The position numbers and the translations under genes were made by a program. 64,000 nucleotides of DNA, taken from positions 124,001 through 188,000 of the forward strand of contig NZ_CADFEN010000006.1 in the NCBI RefSeq assembly GCF_902833145.1, given 5' to 3'. This document shows positions 43,607-55,757 of the stretch, piece after piece. This DNA is from Burkholderia sp. BCC0506. Lineage in GTDB: Bacteria > Pseudomonadota > Gammaproteobacteria > Burkholderiales > Burkholderiaceae. The notes beneath the pieces were generated by a model. That model was not told the DNA's origin and did no database searches. It was given only the letters and a program-made list of their open reading frames with translations. Within the stretch, counting starts at the first letter, position 1. The number at the start of each line of letters is the position of its first letter.

Positions 43607-44473
43607 ATGCCCGCCAGCCCGCTTCCCGACGACGATCTCGCCGACTCAGATACCGACGACGCCGCTGCCGGCGAACACGGCGAGAAGGTCCGCTCCGGCA
43701 TCCAGTCGATCGAGGTCGGCTTCCGCCTGCTCGACGTGCTCACGAGCGAGCCGCGCGCGATGATGCTGCGCGATCTCGCGCAGCGCGCGGGCATGAGCCC
43801 GGCGAAGGCGCACCGCTACCTGGTCAGCTTCTCGCGGCTCGGCGTCGTGTCGCAGGACCCCGTCTCGGGCCGCTACGAGCTGGGCGGCTTCGCGCTGCAG
43901 ATGGGCCTCGCGCGGCTCGCGCGTGTCGACGGCGTGAAGCTCGCGCGGATCGCGCTGACCGAATTCCGCGACCGTCTCGACCAGACGGTCGGCATCGCGG
44001 TCTGGGGCAACCAGGGGCCGACGATCGTGCACTGGATGGAATCGAGCCATCCGGCGAAGGCGTCGCTGAAGCTCGGCGACGTGATGCCGCTGCTCGGCTC
44101 CGCGACCGGCCTGCTGTTCGCCGCGTACCTGCCGCGCAGCAAGACCGCCGCGATGCTGGAGCGCGAACTCGCCGATACGCGCCGCTCGCCGCACCACGGC
44201 GGGCCGCGCACGCTCGACGAAGTCGACGCGGTGCTCGCCGACGTGCGTGCGCACCAGGCCGCGCGCGTCGAGGGGATGCTGCTGCCGACGATCCATGCGT
44301 TCTGCATGCCGGTGTTCGACGCGGTCGGCGAACTCGCGCTCGCGATCGTCGCGCTCGGCCAGGAAGGCTCGTTCGACATCGCGTGGGGCGGCGAGATCGA
44401 CACCGCGCTGCGCGCCTGCGCGCGGAAACTGTCTTACGAACTCGGCTATAGTCCCGACGCACGCGACGCCTGA
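43607..44473 (+). CDS. IclR-family transcriptional regulator
   Basis: This 288-residue protein has an N-terminal winged helix (IEVGFRLLDVLTSEPRAMMLRDLAQRAGMSPAKAHRYLVSFSRLG, about residues 33-77) and an IclR effector domain (ETVGIAVW-type region GIAVWGNQGPTIVHWMES, TGLLFAAYLP, EGMLLPTIHAFCMPVFDA, ALGQEGSFDIAW). It is divergent from the FAH gene and likely regulates it in response to an aromatic or organic acid. An ATG at 43607 is chosen over the TTG at 43601; neither has a good ribosome site. Confidence 0.9.
   Translation: MPASPLPDDDLADSDTDDAAAGEHGEKVRSGIQSIEVGFRLLDVLTSEPRAMMLRDLAQRAGMSPAKAHRYLVSFSRLGVVSQDPVSGRYELGGFALQMGLARLARVDGVKLARIALTEFRDRLDQTVGIAVWGNQGPTIVHWMESSHPAKASLKLGDVMPLLGSATGLLFAAYLPRSKTAAMLERELADTRRSPHHGGPRTLDEVDAVLADVRAHQAARVEGMLLPTIHAFCMPVFDAVGELALAIVALGQEGSFDIAWGGEIDTALRACARKLSYELGYSPDARDA
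44447..44452 (+). promoter_or_regulatory. Putative -10 element (GCTATAGT) for the DUF3108 gene
   Basis: TATAGT preceded by GC lies within the last codons of the IclR gene, 130 bases before the DUF3108 start. It fits the GCTA-type -10 pattern seen elsewhere in the window. No clear -35. Confidence 0.35.
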
Positions 44474-44581
44474 CGCATCCGCCTCACGTCACGCCGCGCG
44501 AACGCGCAGCGCATCCGGCGGTCCGATTCCTGTGGCGCGCGCCGCGCGTCCGACGTCACCCACGCGCCCGACCCTGTTCCG

Positions 44582-45838
44582 ATGCCCAAGCAGCCTGCCG
44601 ACCTTCGCCCGACTCATGCCCTGCCGCGCCGCTGGCTGCGCGTGGGCGTCGCGCTCGTCGCCGTGCTGGTGCTGCATGCGCTTGCCGGGCTCTGGCTGAT
44701 GCGCAACCGCGAATCGTTCACGCCGCCGCCGGCCGCCGACATCCCCGTGCAGATCGAGCTGCTGAAACCGCAGCCGATCGAGCGCCAGCCGGCCCCGCCG
44801 GCGCCGAAGCCGGCCGAACGTCCGGCCGCGCCCGCCGCGCCGCAGGCGGCCCCGCCGAAACCCGCGCCGTCGCACGAGCCGGTGCTCACGTCGACGCAGA
44901 CGGCCGAGCACGGCGAACCGCCGGCGGCCGCCGCGTCCGCGGCGAGCGGCACACCGGGCGCCTCGGGCGCGCACGCCGCGTCGGCCGCCGGCGCCAGCGC
45001 CGCGACACCGGGCCCCGCCACGAGCGGCGTGAAGTTCGCCGCGCCGCCGTCCGGCGACCTGCAGTACGACACGTTCTACAACGGCATGCAGAACATGATC
45101 GGCACGATCCACTGGCGCACCGACGGGCACACGTACGACTTGTCGGTATCGATGCCGGTGCCGTTCGTCGGCCCGTTCGCCTATCGCAGCGAAGGCCGCA
45201 TCGACGCGTTCGGCGTCGCGCCCGACCGGTACGTCGAAAAGCGCGGCAAGCGGCCGGAAGACATCGCGATCTTCAACCGCGAGATCCGGCAGGTCGTGTT
45301 CACGCGCACGCCGAACAACGCGCCGCTGCCAGACGGTGTACAGGACCGCTTCAGCATGCTGATGCAGTTGTCGGGGCTCGTGCGCGGCAATCCCGCGGCC
45401 TACAAGCCGGGCGTCACGCAGCAGTTCTTCGTGATCGACAACAACAGCGGCGAGACCTGGCCGATCACCGTGATCGGCGACGAGCAGGTGCAGACGCAGG
45501 CCGGCATCATCGCGGCACGGCACTTCATGCGCCTGCCGCGCCGCGAGGGCGACACGCGCCGCATCGACATGTGGCTCGCGCCGTCGCTCGGCTGGCTGCC
45601 CGCGCGGCTCGTGCAAAGCGAGCCGAACGGTGCGCAGATCGAGCTGCTGTGGCACGGCCGCCTCGCCGCCCCGGGCGTGCCCGCCGACGCCGCGCCGGCC
45701 GGCGCCGCAACGAACGCGCCTGCCGCCGCACCGGCATCCGATGCATCGGCCGCGCCGCCCGCGGAATCGGCACAACCGGTGCAATCGGCACCGCCCGCGA
45801 CGATGCAACCGCCGGCCTCGCCGGCTGTCGCACAGTGA
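44582..45838 (+). CDS. DUF3108 membrane-anchored protein
   Basis: This 418-residue protein has an N-terminal membrane helix (LRVGVALVAVLVLHALAGLWLM, residues 20-41), a Pro/Ala-rich linker (about 45-155, with PIERQPAPPAPKPAERPAAP), and a DUF3108 domain (GDLQYDTFYNGMQNMIGTIHWRTDG to about 370), then another Pro/Ala-rich tail. DUF3108 has a beta-sandwich-like outer-membrane character and unknown function; some are exported. The linker resembles TonB-type periplasm-spanning segments. The frame starts 108 bases after the IclR stop. Confidence 0.8.
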   Translation: MPKQPADLRPTHALPRRWLRVGVALVAVLVLHALAGLWLMRNRESFTPPPAADIPVQIELLKPQPIERQPAPPAPKPAERPAAPAAPQAAPPKPAPSHEPVLTSTQTAEHGEPPAAAASAASGTPGASGAHAASAAGASAATPGPATSGVKFAAPPSGDLQYDTFYNGMQNMIGTIHWRTDGHTYDLSVSMPVPFVGPFAYRSEGRIDAFGVAPDRYVEKRGKRPEDIAIFNREIRQVVFTRTPNNAPLPDGVQDRFSMLMQLSGLVRGNPAAYKPGVTQQFFVIDNNSGETWPITVIGDEQVQTQAGIIAARHFMRLPRREGDTRRIDMWLAPSLGWLPARLVQSEPNGAQIELLWHGRLAAPGVPADAAPAGAATNAPAAAPASDASAAPPAESAQPVQSAPPATMQPPASPAVAQ

Positions 45839-45926
45839 ATGTGCATGAATCGGCAATTTCGACCGATTACAGATTTTCCGGAAATGGCCGATGACACTCT
45901 TTAACAACTATTTCAGTCCACCGGCT

Positions 45927-46083
45927 CACAATGAGAAACGTTTGATAGACATCGGCTTCTAACCGATACACCCCACGCGAACGGGAGGAACGGGGTGTGC
46001 AGCGCAAGCCCCTTGAAACCGGCAAGGCTCGCCCCACCTAGGGGACAACAAGGCCAGATGCCACTGCGAAGAGGAGTGCCGCC
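45927..46083 (+). promoter_or_regulatory. Structured 5' leader of the DUF3567 gene (candidate regulatory RNA)
   Basis: A -10-like CACAAT at 45927-45932 would start a leader of about 144 bases packed with hairpins: ATCGG/CCGAT (about 45950-45966), ACACCCC/GGGGTGT (45967-45997), AGCC-CC-TTG/CAAGGCT (about 46006-46030), CCCC/GGGG (46032-46044), and CACT/AGTG (about 46060-46077). The last loop contains the ribosome site GAGGAG, eight bases before the ATG, so it could be hidden or exposed by folding. The element does not match the cobalamin, SAH or SAM riboswitch consensus I know. Confidence 0.5.
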
Positions 46084-46341
46084 ATGCAAATGATCTACAA
46101 CAGCCCCAACTACTGCGTCGTCGAATTTGCGCCGCAGGCCGGCCATCACCTGATGAATGCCGGCGGATACGAAATCGTCGACAAGAACGCGCAGCGCGAG
46201 ATCTTCATCGACGGCGAACTTGCCGAACGATTCCGCGCACACGTGAAGCAGCTGATCGAGGATGAACCGTCGCTCGACGAGGTCGACGAATTCCTCGGAC
46301 AATTCGACAGCCTGATGATGATGCCCGTCGTGCTGCACTGA
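46084..46341 (+). CDS. DUF3567 protein
   Basis: This 85-residue protein is a full DUF3567 member: MQMIYNSPNYCVVEFAPQ, MNAGGYEIVDKNAQREIFIDG, FRAHVKQLIEDEPSLDEVDEFL and a final Met-rich MMMPVVLH. The family is restricted to betaproteobacteria and has no known role. Small size, charged surface and lack of export signals suggest a cytoplasmic regulator or accessory factor. It has its own structured leader and a terminator after it, so it is a single-gene unit just before metH. Confidence 0.88.
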   Translation: MQMIYNSPNYCVVEFAPQAGHHLMNAGGYEIVDKNAQREIFIDGELAERFRAHVKQLIEDEPSLDEVDEFLGQFDSLMMMPVVLH

Positions 46342-46416
46342 CGACCGCGGCCCGGCGCGTCACGCGGCCGGGCCATTCGCCGCGCATCGACGCGGCGCCG
46401 CGTGCACTCCGATCCT

Positions 46417-46450
46417 GCCCCCGTCCGGTTCGCCGGCGGGGGCTTTCCTT
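46417..46450 (+). terminator. Rho-independent terminator of the DUF3567 gene
   Basis: GCCCCCG (46417-46423) pairs with CGGGGGC (46437-46443), followed by TTTCCTTT. It lies 76 bases after the DUF3567 stop and separates it from metH. Confidence 0.8.
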
Positions 46451-46503
46451 TGGCGGGCCGTCCGGCCGCGCGGCGAGGGCCGGCGACCGCTTGACGCACC
46501 GGC

Positions 46504-46509
46504 TACAAT
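46504..46509 (+). promoter_or_regulatory. Putative -10 element (GCTACAAT) for metH
   Basis: TACAAT preceded by GC lies 33 bases before the first metH ATG. The leader would be about 26 bases, too short for a riboswitch. -35 not clear. Confidence 0.5.
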
Positions 46510-46541
46510 GACGGTTTTCCGTCTTCGCCGGTCTTCCGCCC

Positions 46542-47609
46542 ATGTCTGCGACTCCTCTCGCCGCTTCCGTCCCGCTCGACGCGCCCTACACGCGCGGCGC
46601 CGCCCTGCCCGCGCTGCTGAAATCGCGCATCCTGATCCTCGACGGCGCGATGGGCACGATGATCCAGCGCTACAAGCTCGACGAAGCCGCGTATCGCGGC
46701 GAACGCTTCAAGGATTTCCCGCGCGACATCAAGGGCAACAACGAGCTGCTGTCGCTCACGCAGCCGCAGATCATCCGCGAGATCCACGACCAGTACTTCG
46801 CGGCCGGCGCCGACATCGTCGAGACCAACACGTTCGGCGCGACGACCGTCGCGCAGGCCGACTACGGGATGGAAGATCTCGTCGTCGAGATGAACGTCGA
46901 ATCGGCGAAGCTCGCGCGCGAATCGGCCGCGAAATACGCGACGCCGGACAAGCCGCGCTTCGTCGCGGGCGCGATCGGGCCGACGCCGAAGACGGCCAGC
47001 ATCTCGCCGGACGTCAACGATCCGGGCGCACGCAACGTCACGTTCGACGAGCTGCGCACCGCGTACTACCAGCAGGCGAAGGCGCTGCTCGACGGCGGCG
47101 TCGACCTGTTCCTCGTCGAGACGATCTTCGACACGCTGAACGCCAAGGCCGCGCTCTTTGCGCTCGACGAGCTGTTCGAGGACACCGGCGAGCGCCTGCC
47201 GATCATGATCTCGGGCACCGTCACCGATGCGTCGGGCCGGATTCTCTCGGGCCAGACCGTCGAGGCGTTCTGGAATTCGCTGCGCCACGCGAAGCCGCTC
47301 ACGTTCGGCCTGAACTGCGCGCTCGGCGCGGCGCTGATGCGCCCGTACATCGCCGAGCTCGCGAAGCTGTGCGACACCTACGTGTCGTGCTACCCGAACG
47401 CGGGCCTGCCGAACCCGATGAGCGACACCGGTTTCGACGAAACCCCCGACGTCACGTCGGGCCTGCTGAAGGAATTCGCGCAGGCCGGGCTCGTGAACCT
47501 CGCGGGCGGCTGCTGCGGCACGACGCCCGAACACATCGCCGAGATCGCGAAGGCGCTCGCCGACGTGAAGCCGCGCCGCTGGCCGAGCCAGTACGGCGAG
47601 AACGCCTGA
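46542..47609 (+). CDS. metH: Methionine synthase MetH, homocysteine-binding subunit
   Basis: This 355-residue protein is the N-terminal homocysteine S-methyltransferase module of cobalamin-dependent methionine synthase: [28 protein letters not shown] and the zinc ligands C259 (GLNCALGA) and C324/C325 ([11 protein letters not shown]). In E. coli this is fused to the rest of MetH. Here the chain ends cleanly and a second gene 42 bases downstream carries the other modules, so the enzyme works as two polypeptides. The stop is followed by a non-coding spacer, so this is not a simple frameshift. Confidence 0.93.
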   Translation: MSATPLAASVPLDAPYTRGAALPALLKSRILILDGAMGTMIQRYKLDEAAYRGERFKDFPRDIKGNNELLSLTQPQIIREIHDQYFAAGADIVETNTFGATTVAQADYGMEDLVVEMNVESAKLARESAAKYATPDKPRFVAGAIGPTPKTASISPDVNDPGARNVTFDELRTAYYQQAKALLDGGVDLFLVETIFDTLNAKAALFALDELFEDTGERLPIMISGTVTDASGRILSGQTVEAFWNSLRHAKPLTFGLNCALGAALMRPYIAELAKLCDTYVSCYPNAGLPNPMSDTGFDETPDVTSGLLKEFAQAGLVNLAGGCCGTTPEHIAEIAKALADVKPRRWPSQYGENA

Positions 47610-47651
47610 CCCGACCGCCCCACGTCCTTCATCAAAAGAATTCGCACCGCC

Positions 47652-50369
<2,718 letters not shown>

Positions 50370-50414
50370 TCGACGCACACGGGCGGCCCGGCCGCCTTTT
50401 CGTCAGACAAAATG

Positions 50415-50442
50415 AAAAGCCCGCTCGAAAGCGGGCTTTTTT
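50415..50442. terminator. Bidirectional rho-independent terminator
   Basis: AAAAGCCCGCT, tetraloop CGAA, AGCGGGCTTTT plus TT forms a strong stem with an A-run and a T-run on opposite sides. It ends metH (plus) and the DUF1840 gene (minus). Confidence 0.9.
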
Positions 50443-50485
50443 GTCAGGCGAACGCTTCGATCCGCCCGGCAACGAAGCAGGAAGC

Positions 50486-50809
50486 TCAGAAGCCCCAGTG
50501 CACGTCGGCCTCGCCGGCCTTCGCTTCGCGCAGCATCGTGAGGAACGGCGCGACGCGCTGGGCCAGGCTCGGCGGCACTTCGTGGTGCGCGTGGTCGGCT
50601 TCGTCCTCGTGGAAATGGCCGGCGTGCTCGGCGCGCTCCTGCTTCGCCTGCGCGACCGCGCCTTCCAGCTTGGCGATCGCGTGGTCGAGTTCGTCATGCG
50701 TGATCACACCGCGCTCGCCCAGCTGCTTGCCGACGAGACCCAGCACATACACGGCGAAATCCTTCAGCACGTCGAGATCCTGTGCCGCCTTGCTCTTGAA
50801 CGTAATCAT
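50486..50809 (-). CDS. DUF1840 protein
   Basis: This 107-residue protein begins MITFKSKAAQDLDVLKDFAVYVL and has GVITHDELDHAIAKLEGAVAQA and a His/Glu-rich segment (EHAGHFHEDEADHAHHE) that could bind metal. It ends VAPFLTMLREAKAGEADVHWGF, a common DUF1840 tail. A strong ribosome site GGGA precedes the ATG at 50809; longer frames are unsupported. Function unknown; the family is typical of betaproteobacteria. Confidence 0.83.
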   Translation of the reverse strand: MITFKSKAAQDLDVLKDFAVYVLGLVGKQLGERGVITHDELDHAIAKLEGAVAQAKQERAEHAGHFHEDEADHAHHEVPPSLAQRVAPFLTMLREAKAGEADVHWGF

Positions 50810-51009
50810 GACAATTCCCTTTTCATCTTGTTGTGCCTGCGCGACGCGGTTGGGGGACGCCGGCAGACCGGCGTCCGGCCTCGCGGACGCGGGCCGCCTG
50901 AGCGGCATATTAGCACCTGTTAAAATTCTGCGATCCCTGAAACGCGCGCTTAAAAAGCACGCCGGCGGGCCGGCGTTTCCGGCCCCCACCAACGAAGCCT
51001 TCTACCAGC

Positions 51010-52806
51010 ATGCTGCCAGCACACAAACAGACCCTCGAAGCCCTGCTCGCGGATAGCGTCAAGCAGGTCGCACACGCGCTGAAAGGCGCCGACGCGGCAA
51101 ACGCCGACGTGGCATTCGTCGCCCCGGCCATCACGCTGGAGCGCCCGAAGGTCGCCGCGCACGGCGACGTCGCGTGCAACGTCGCGATGCAGCTCGCGAA
51201 GCCGCTCGGCACGAACCCGCGCCAGCTCGCCGAGCAGATCGTCGCCGCACTGACCGCGCAGCCGGCCGCGCAAGGCCTCGTCGAAGCCGCCGAGATCGCC
51301 GGCCCCGGCTTCATCAACCTGCGCCTGTCGGCCGCCGCGAAGCAGGCGGTGATCGCCGCCGTGTTCGACCAGGGCCGCGCGTTCGGCACGTCGGATCGCG
51401 AGAAAGGCAAACGCGTGCTGATCGAGTTCGTGTCGGCCAACCCGACCGGCCCGCTGCACGTCGGCCACGGCCGCCAGGCCGCGCTCGGCGACGTGCTCGC
51501 GAACGTGATCGCGAGCCAGGGCTACGCGGTGCACCGCGAGTTCTACTACAACGACGCGGGCGTGCAGATCGGCAACCTCGCGATCTCGACGCAGGCGCGC
51601 GCCCGCGGCCTGAAGCCGGGCGACGCGGGCTGGCCGGAAGCCGCGTACAACGGCGAGTACATCGCCGACATCGCGCGCGACTACCTGAACGGCGAGACGG
51701 TCGCCGCATCGGACGGCGAGCCGGTCAAGGGCGCGGGCGACGTCGAGGATCTCGACGCGATCCGCAAGTTCGCGGTCACGTACCTGCGTCGCGAACAGGA
51801 CATGGACCTGCAGGCGTTCGGCGTGAAGTTCGACCAGTACTACCTCGAATCGTCGCTGTACAGCGAAGGCCGCGTCGAGAAGACGGTCGACGCGCTGATC
51901 AAGGCCGGCATGACCTACGAACAGGACGGCGCGCTGTGGCTGCGCACGACCGACGAAGGCGACGACAAGGATCGCGTGATGCGCAAGTCGGACGGCACGT
52001 ACACGTACTTCGTGCCGGACGTCGCGTACCACGTGACGAAGTGGGAGCGCGGCTTCACGAAGGTGATCAACATCCAGGGTTCGGACCACCACGGCACGAT
52101 CGCACGCGTGCGCGCCGGCCTGCAGGGGCTGCACATCGGGATCCCGAAGGGCTATCCCGACTACGTGCTGCACAAGATGGTCACGGTGATGCGCGACGGC
52201 CAGGAAGTGAAGATCTCGAAGCGCGCGGGCAGCTACGTGACGGTGCGCGACCTGATCGAATGGTCGGGCGGCGCGGCGGCGGGCCAGGAGGCGGCACCCG
52301 ACCTGATCGACGAGGCGACCATCACGCGCGGCCGCGACGCGGTGCGTTTCTTCCTGATCTCGCGCAAGGCCGATACCGAGTTCGTGTTCGACATCGACCT
52401 CGCGCTGAAACAGAACGACGAAAACCCGGTCTACTACGTCCAGTACGCGCATGCGCGGATCTGCTCGGTGCTCAACGAGCTGAAGTCGCGCTACAACGTC
52501 GACGTCGCGCAACTGCCGGGCGCCGACCTGTCGCAGCTGACGAGCGCGCAGGCGGCATCGCTGATGCAGAAGCTGGCCGAGTATCCGGACATGCTCACGC
52601 ACGCGGCGAACGAGCTGGCGCCGCACGCGGTCGCGTTCTACCTGCGCGATCTCGCTGGCGAATTCCACTCGTTCTACAATGCGGAGCGCGTGCTGGTCGA
52701 CGACGAGGCGCCGCGCAATGCGCGCGCCGCGCTGCTCGCCGCGACCCGGCAGGTGCTCGAAAACGGCCTGACGGTGCTCGGCGTGTCCGCACCCGCCAAG
52801 ATGTAA
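51010..52806 (+). CDS. argS: Arginyl-tRNA synthetase
   Basis: This 598-residue class I synthetase charges tRNA-Arg. The N-terminal Add-1 domain (to about residue 110) is followed by the HIGH-like motif in [14 protein letters not shown], then [15 protein letters not shown] and the KMSKS-equivalent [13 protein letters not shown], and a C-terminal DALR anticodon-binding domain. Length is normal for betaproteobacteria. The SPOR protein gene follows by 120 bases. Confidence 0.96.
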   Translation: MLPAHKQTLEALLADSVKQVAHALKGADAANADVAFVAPAITLERPKVAAHGDVACNVAMQLAKPLGTNPRQLAEQIVAALTAQPAAQGLVEAAEIAGPGFINLRLSAAAKQAVIAAVFDQGRAFGTSDREKGKRVLIEFVSANPTGPLHVGHGRQAALGDVLANVIASQGYAVHREFYYNDAGVQIGNLAISTQARARGLKPGDAGWPEAAYNGEYIADIARDYLNGETVAASDGEPVKGAGDVEDLDAIRKFAVTYLRREQDMDLQAFGVKFDQYYLESSLYSEGRVEKTVDALIKAGMTYEQDGALWLRTTDEGDDKDRVMRKSDGTYTYFVPDVAYHVTKWERGFTKVINIQGSDHHGTIARVRAGLQGLHIGIPKGYPDYVLHKMVTVMRDGQEVKISKRAGSYVTVRDLIEWSGGAAAGQEAAPDLIDEATITRGRDAVRFFLISRKADTEFVFDIDLALKQNDENPVYYVQYAHARICSVLNELKSRYNVDVAQLPGADLSQLTSAQAASLMQKLAEYPDMLTHAANELAPHAVAFYLRDLAGEFHSFYNAERVLVDDEAPRNARAALLAATRQVLENGLTVLGVSAPAKM

Positions 52807-52926
52807 CGATGTCAGCGCGGCCCGAACCGGGCTGCGAATGGCTGCGGCAGCGCCCGTCGTCGGATTGCCGGCCGCCGGGTGCCCGTCGCAGCCCTCTCAC
52901 GATTCTTTTTGCAGGTGACTCAAGCA

Positions 52927-53820
52927 ATGGCACAACCACGCCGAACTTCGAAGCAATCGAAACAAGCCGGAGGGACATTTCTTGGAATCGTGCTGGGCCT
53001 GATCGTCGGCCTCGCGATCGCCGTGGTGGTGGCGCTCTACATCACGCGCTCGCCGTCGCCATTCGTGTCGAAGGTCGCGCCGCCGCCGGCCGACAACGGC
53101 GCGAGCCAGCCGCAGCAGTTCGACCCGAACCGCGCGCTGCAGGGCAAGACGCCCGGCCAGCCGGTGCCGCAGGCCGCGCAGTCCGCGCCGCCCAACACCG
53201 CGCCCGGCCAGGCCGCGAACCAGACGCAGGGCGGCCTGCTGCCCGAGCCGCAGATCGTCGAAGTGCCGCCGTCGGGTAACGCGAACGGCTCGTCCAGCGG
53301 CTCGAGCAACGCCACCGCGTCGAACACGCCGTCGTCGGGCAACGGCGTCGCCGTCGCGCCGAAGCCGGCCGACACCACGCCGCCGCCGAAGAAAACGCAA
53401 CAGGCGCAGCAACAGCAGCAAGGCGGCGAGGACGATCTCGCCCGCTTCGCCGCGCAGAAGCAGGCGCAGCAGGCTGCCGCGCAAAAGCAGCAGCAACAGC
53501 AGCAGGCCGCGAACACGCCGAAGCCGACGTCGTCGGCCGCGGCGGCGGCAGCGGCGAAGCCGCCGACCGCGAACGACGCGAACACCGGCTACTTCCTGCA
53601 GGTCGGCGCGTACAAGACGGAAGGCGACGCCGAGCAGCAGCGTGCGCGCCTCGGCTTCCAGGGCTTCGAATCGAAGGTGTCGAAGCGCGACGTCAGCGGC
53701 GTGACCTATTTCCGCGTGCGCGTCGGCCCGTTCTCGAAATTCGAGGATATGAACTCGGCCCGTCAGCGCCTGTCCGATGCAGGTGTCGACACGGCGGTGA
53801 TCCGCTTCACGAAGCAGTAA
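52927..53820 (+). CDS. SPOR-domain membrane protein
   Basis: This 297-residue protein has one membrane helix near the N-terminus (TFLGIVLGLIVGLAIAVVVALYIT, residues 17-40), a long Pro/Gln/Ala-rich periplasmic linker with Gln runs (about residues 160-210), and a C-terminal SPOR domain (TGYFLQVGAYKTEGDAEQQRARLGFQGFE, FRVRVGPFSKFEDMNSARQRLSDAG). SPOR domains bind denuded peptidoglycan at the septum, so it is probably a FtsN-like cell-division protein. The next gene, dsbA, is in the same direction. Confidence 0.9.
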   Translation: MAQPRRTSKQSKQAGGTFLGIVLGLIVGLAIAVVVALYITRSPSPFVSKVAPPPADNGASQPQQFDPNRALQGKTPGQPVPQAAQSAPPNTAPGQAANQTQGGLLPEPQIVEVPPSGNANGSSSGSSNATASNTPSSGNGVAVAPKPADTTPPPKKTQQAQQQQQGGEDDLARFAAQKQAQQAAAQKQQQQQQAANTPKPTSSAAAAAAAKPPTANDANTGYFLQVGAYKTEGDAEQQRARLGFQGFESKVSKRDVSGVTYFRVRVGPFSKFEDMNSARQRLSDAGVDTAVIRFTKQ

Positions 53821-53890
53821 GCCAACCGGCCGAGCCCACGCAGAACCCGTTACGTTTCGTAACCCGAGCAACCGATTCGACGTTCACAAC

Positions 53891-54529
53891 ATGAAAAAAC
53901 TGCTTAGCACGCTTCTTCTGTCCCTGGGCCTGGCTGCCGGCCTCGCCCAGGCTTCGCCCGCCGCCCCGGTGTCCGGCAAGGACTTCGAGGTGATGAAGTC
54001 GCCGCAGCCGGTGTCCGCGCCGGCCGGCAAGGTCGAGGTGATCGAGTTCTTCTGGTACGGCTGCCCGCACTGCTACGAGTTCGAGCCGACGATCGAGGCC
54101 TGGGTGAAGAAGCAGGGCAACAACATCGACTTCAAGCGCGTGCCGGTCGCATTCCGTGACGATTTCCTCCCGCACTCGAAGCTGTTCTATGCGGTGTCCG
54201 CGCTCGGCATCTCGGAGAAGGTCACGCCGGCGATCTTCAACGCGATCCACAAGCAGAAGAACTACCTGCTGACGCCGCAGGCGCAGGCCGACTTCCTGGT
54301 CACGCAGGGTGTCGACAAGAAGAAGTTCATGGACGCGTACAACTCGTTCAGCGTGCAGGGCGAGGTGAACCAGTCGGCCAAGCTGCTGAAGGACTACGCG
54401 ATCGACGGCGTGCCGACGGTCGTGGTCCAGGGCAAGTACAAGACGGGCCCCGCTTACACGAACAGCATCCCGGGTACCGCCCAGGTGCTCGATTTCCTCG
54501 TGAAGCAGGTTCAGGACAAGAAGCTCTGA
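53891..54529 (+). CDS. dsbA: Thiol:disulfide interchange protein DsbA
   Basis: This 212-residue periplasmic oxidoreductase has a signal peptide (KKLLSTLLLSLGLAAGLAQA, cut near residue 21) and the thioredoxin-fold active site C58-P-H-C61 in FFWYGCPHCYEFEP, with the cis-proline loop VPTVVVQGKY. It introduces disulfides into exported proteins. It is preceded by a short spacer after the SPOR gene, and followed 19 bases later by a dehydrogenase gene. Confidence 0.96.
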   Translation: MKKLLSTLLLSLGLAAGLAQASPAAPVSGKDFEVMKSPQPVSAPAGKVEVIEFFWYGCPHCYEFEPTIEAWVKKQGNNIDFKRVPVAFRDDFLPHSKLFYAVSALGISEKVTPAIFNAIHKQKNYLLTPQAQADFLVTQGVDKKKFMDAYNSFSVQGEVNQSAKLLKDYAIDGVPTVVVQGKYKTGPAYTNSIPGTAQVLDFLVKQVQDKKL

Positions 54530-54548
54530 TCCCCGCCCGCGCGCCGGC

Positions 54549-55322
54549 ATGACTACTCCGCTGAAGGTCTTCATCACCGGTGCGTCGAGCGGCCTCGGCC
54601 TCGCGATGGCCGAGGAATACGCCCGCCAGGGCGCCACGCTCGCCCTCGTCGCGCGACGCACCGATGCGCTCGATGCGTTCGCGCGGCGTTTCCCGAAGCT
54701 GTCCATCTCCGTCTATTCCGCCGACGTGCGCGACGCCGATGCGCTCGCGACCGCCGCCGCATCGTTCATCGCCGCGCACGGCTGCCCCGACGTCGTGATC
54801 GCGAACGCGGGCATCAGCCAGGGCGCCGTCACGGGCCAGGGCGATCTCGCGGCGTTCCGCGACGTGATGGACATCAACTACTACGGGATGGTCGCGACGT
54901 TCGAGCCGTTCGTCGGCCCGATGACGGCCGCGCGCCACGGCACGCTGGTCGGCGTCGCGAGCGTCGCCGGCGTGCGCGGCCTGCCCGGCTCCGGCGCGTA
55001 CAGCGCGTCGAAATCGGCGGCAATCAAGTATCTCGAAGCGCTGCGCGTCGAGCTGCGCCCGGCCGGCGTCGGCGTCGTGACGATCGCGCCCGGCTACATT
55101 CGCACGCCGATGACCGCGCACAATCCGTACCGGATGCCGTTCCTGATGGATGCCGACCGCTTCGCCGCACGCGCGGCGCGGGCGATCGCCCGGCAGCACG
55201 CGTTCCGCGTGATCCCGTGGCAGATGGGCGTCGTCGCGAAGGTGCTGCACGTGCTGCCGCGCTGGCTGTACGACCGCCTGTTCGAAAAGGCGCCGCGCAA
55301 GCCGAAGGCCGGCGCGCACTGA
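54549..55322 (+). CDS. Short-chain dehydrogenase/reductase
   Basis: This 257-residue Rossmann-fold enzyme has the NAD(P)-binding TGASSGLGLAMAEEYARQG (residues 10-28), NAGISQG, the catalytic serine in GVASVAGVRGLPGSGAYSASKSAAIKYL and YxxxK in YSASK. The substrate is unknown; the C-terminus (LPRWLYDRLFEKAPRKPKAG) is Lys/Arg-rich. It lies just after dsbA and could share its transcript. Confidence 0.9.
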   Translation: MTTPLKVFITGASSGLGLAMAEEYARQGATLALVARRTDALDAFARRFPKLSISVYSADVRDADALATAAASFIAAHGCPDVVIANAGISQGAVTGQGDLAAFRDVMDINYYGMVATFEPFVGPMTAARHGTLVGVASVAGVRGLPGSGAYSASKSAAIKYLEALRVELRPAGVGVVTIAPGYIRTPMTAHNPYRMPFLMDADRFAARAARAIARQHAFRVIPWQMGVVAKVLHVLPRWLYDRLFEKAPRKPKAGAH

Positions 55323-55757
55323 GCGCGTCGTGGCTCCGGCGCGCGTCTCGCCGGATCGCTGCCGGGCCGCGGCCTGATCCGTATCGCCATACCGCGCGAA
55401 TCCGCGCGGGTCTCCACTCTCGTATCGCCCCACACGCTCTCGCACGACTGTCGCGATCCGGCCCGTTCCGGCGTTTGCGCCGCGCCGCGCATTTCCGCCC
55501 CGCATTCGCAGCCGCCTGCCCGTCCCCCTCGCGTCCCTCGCCTCCCTCGCGCGCGCCCCTGCGGGGATCGCCGCATCAACGCCCGTTCCGTCGCGAACGC
55601 AGCCGTTTTTCGCTCAATTCGCCGCGTTCCGGCGCCTTTTTTCACGCGTCGCGCGCTTTGACGGTATGCTATTCGCCAGCCGCGCCGGCCCTGCCTGGTC
55701 ACGGGCCGCGCCTGCCTTCGTCATCCAGCGAAAAACACAAGCCACGTGGGAGATCCT
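55323..55757. other. Intergenic region, 435 bases
   Basis: No gene is supported. It contains the promoter of the binding-protein gene: a possible TTCACG (55640-55645) and TATGCT (55664-55669) pair spaced by 18 bases, about 90 bases before the start. The remainder is C-rich and shows no clear dyad or repeat. Confidence 0.5.

Noticed and set aside
46342-46541. Cobalamin or SAH riboswitch before metH
   Set aside because: The putative promoter leaves only about 26 bases of leader, and the region contains a terminator rather than a riboswitch core.
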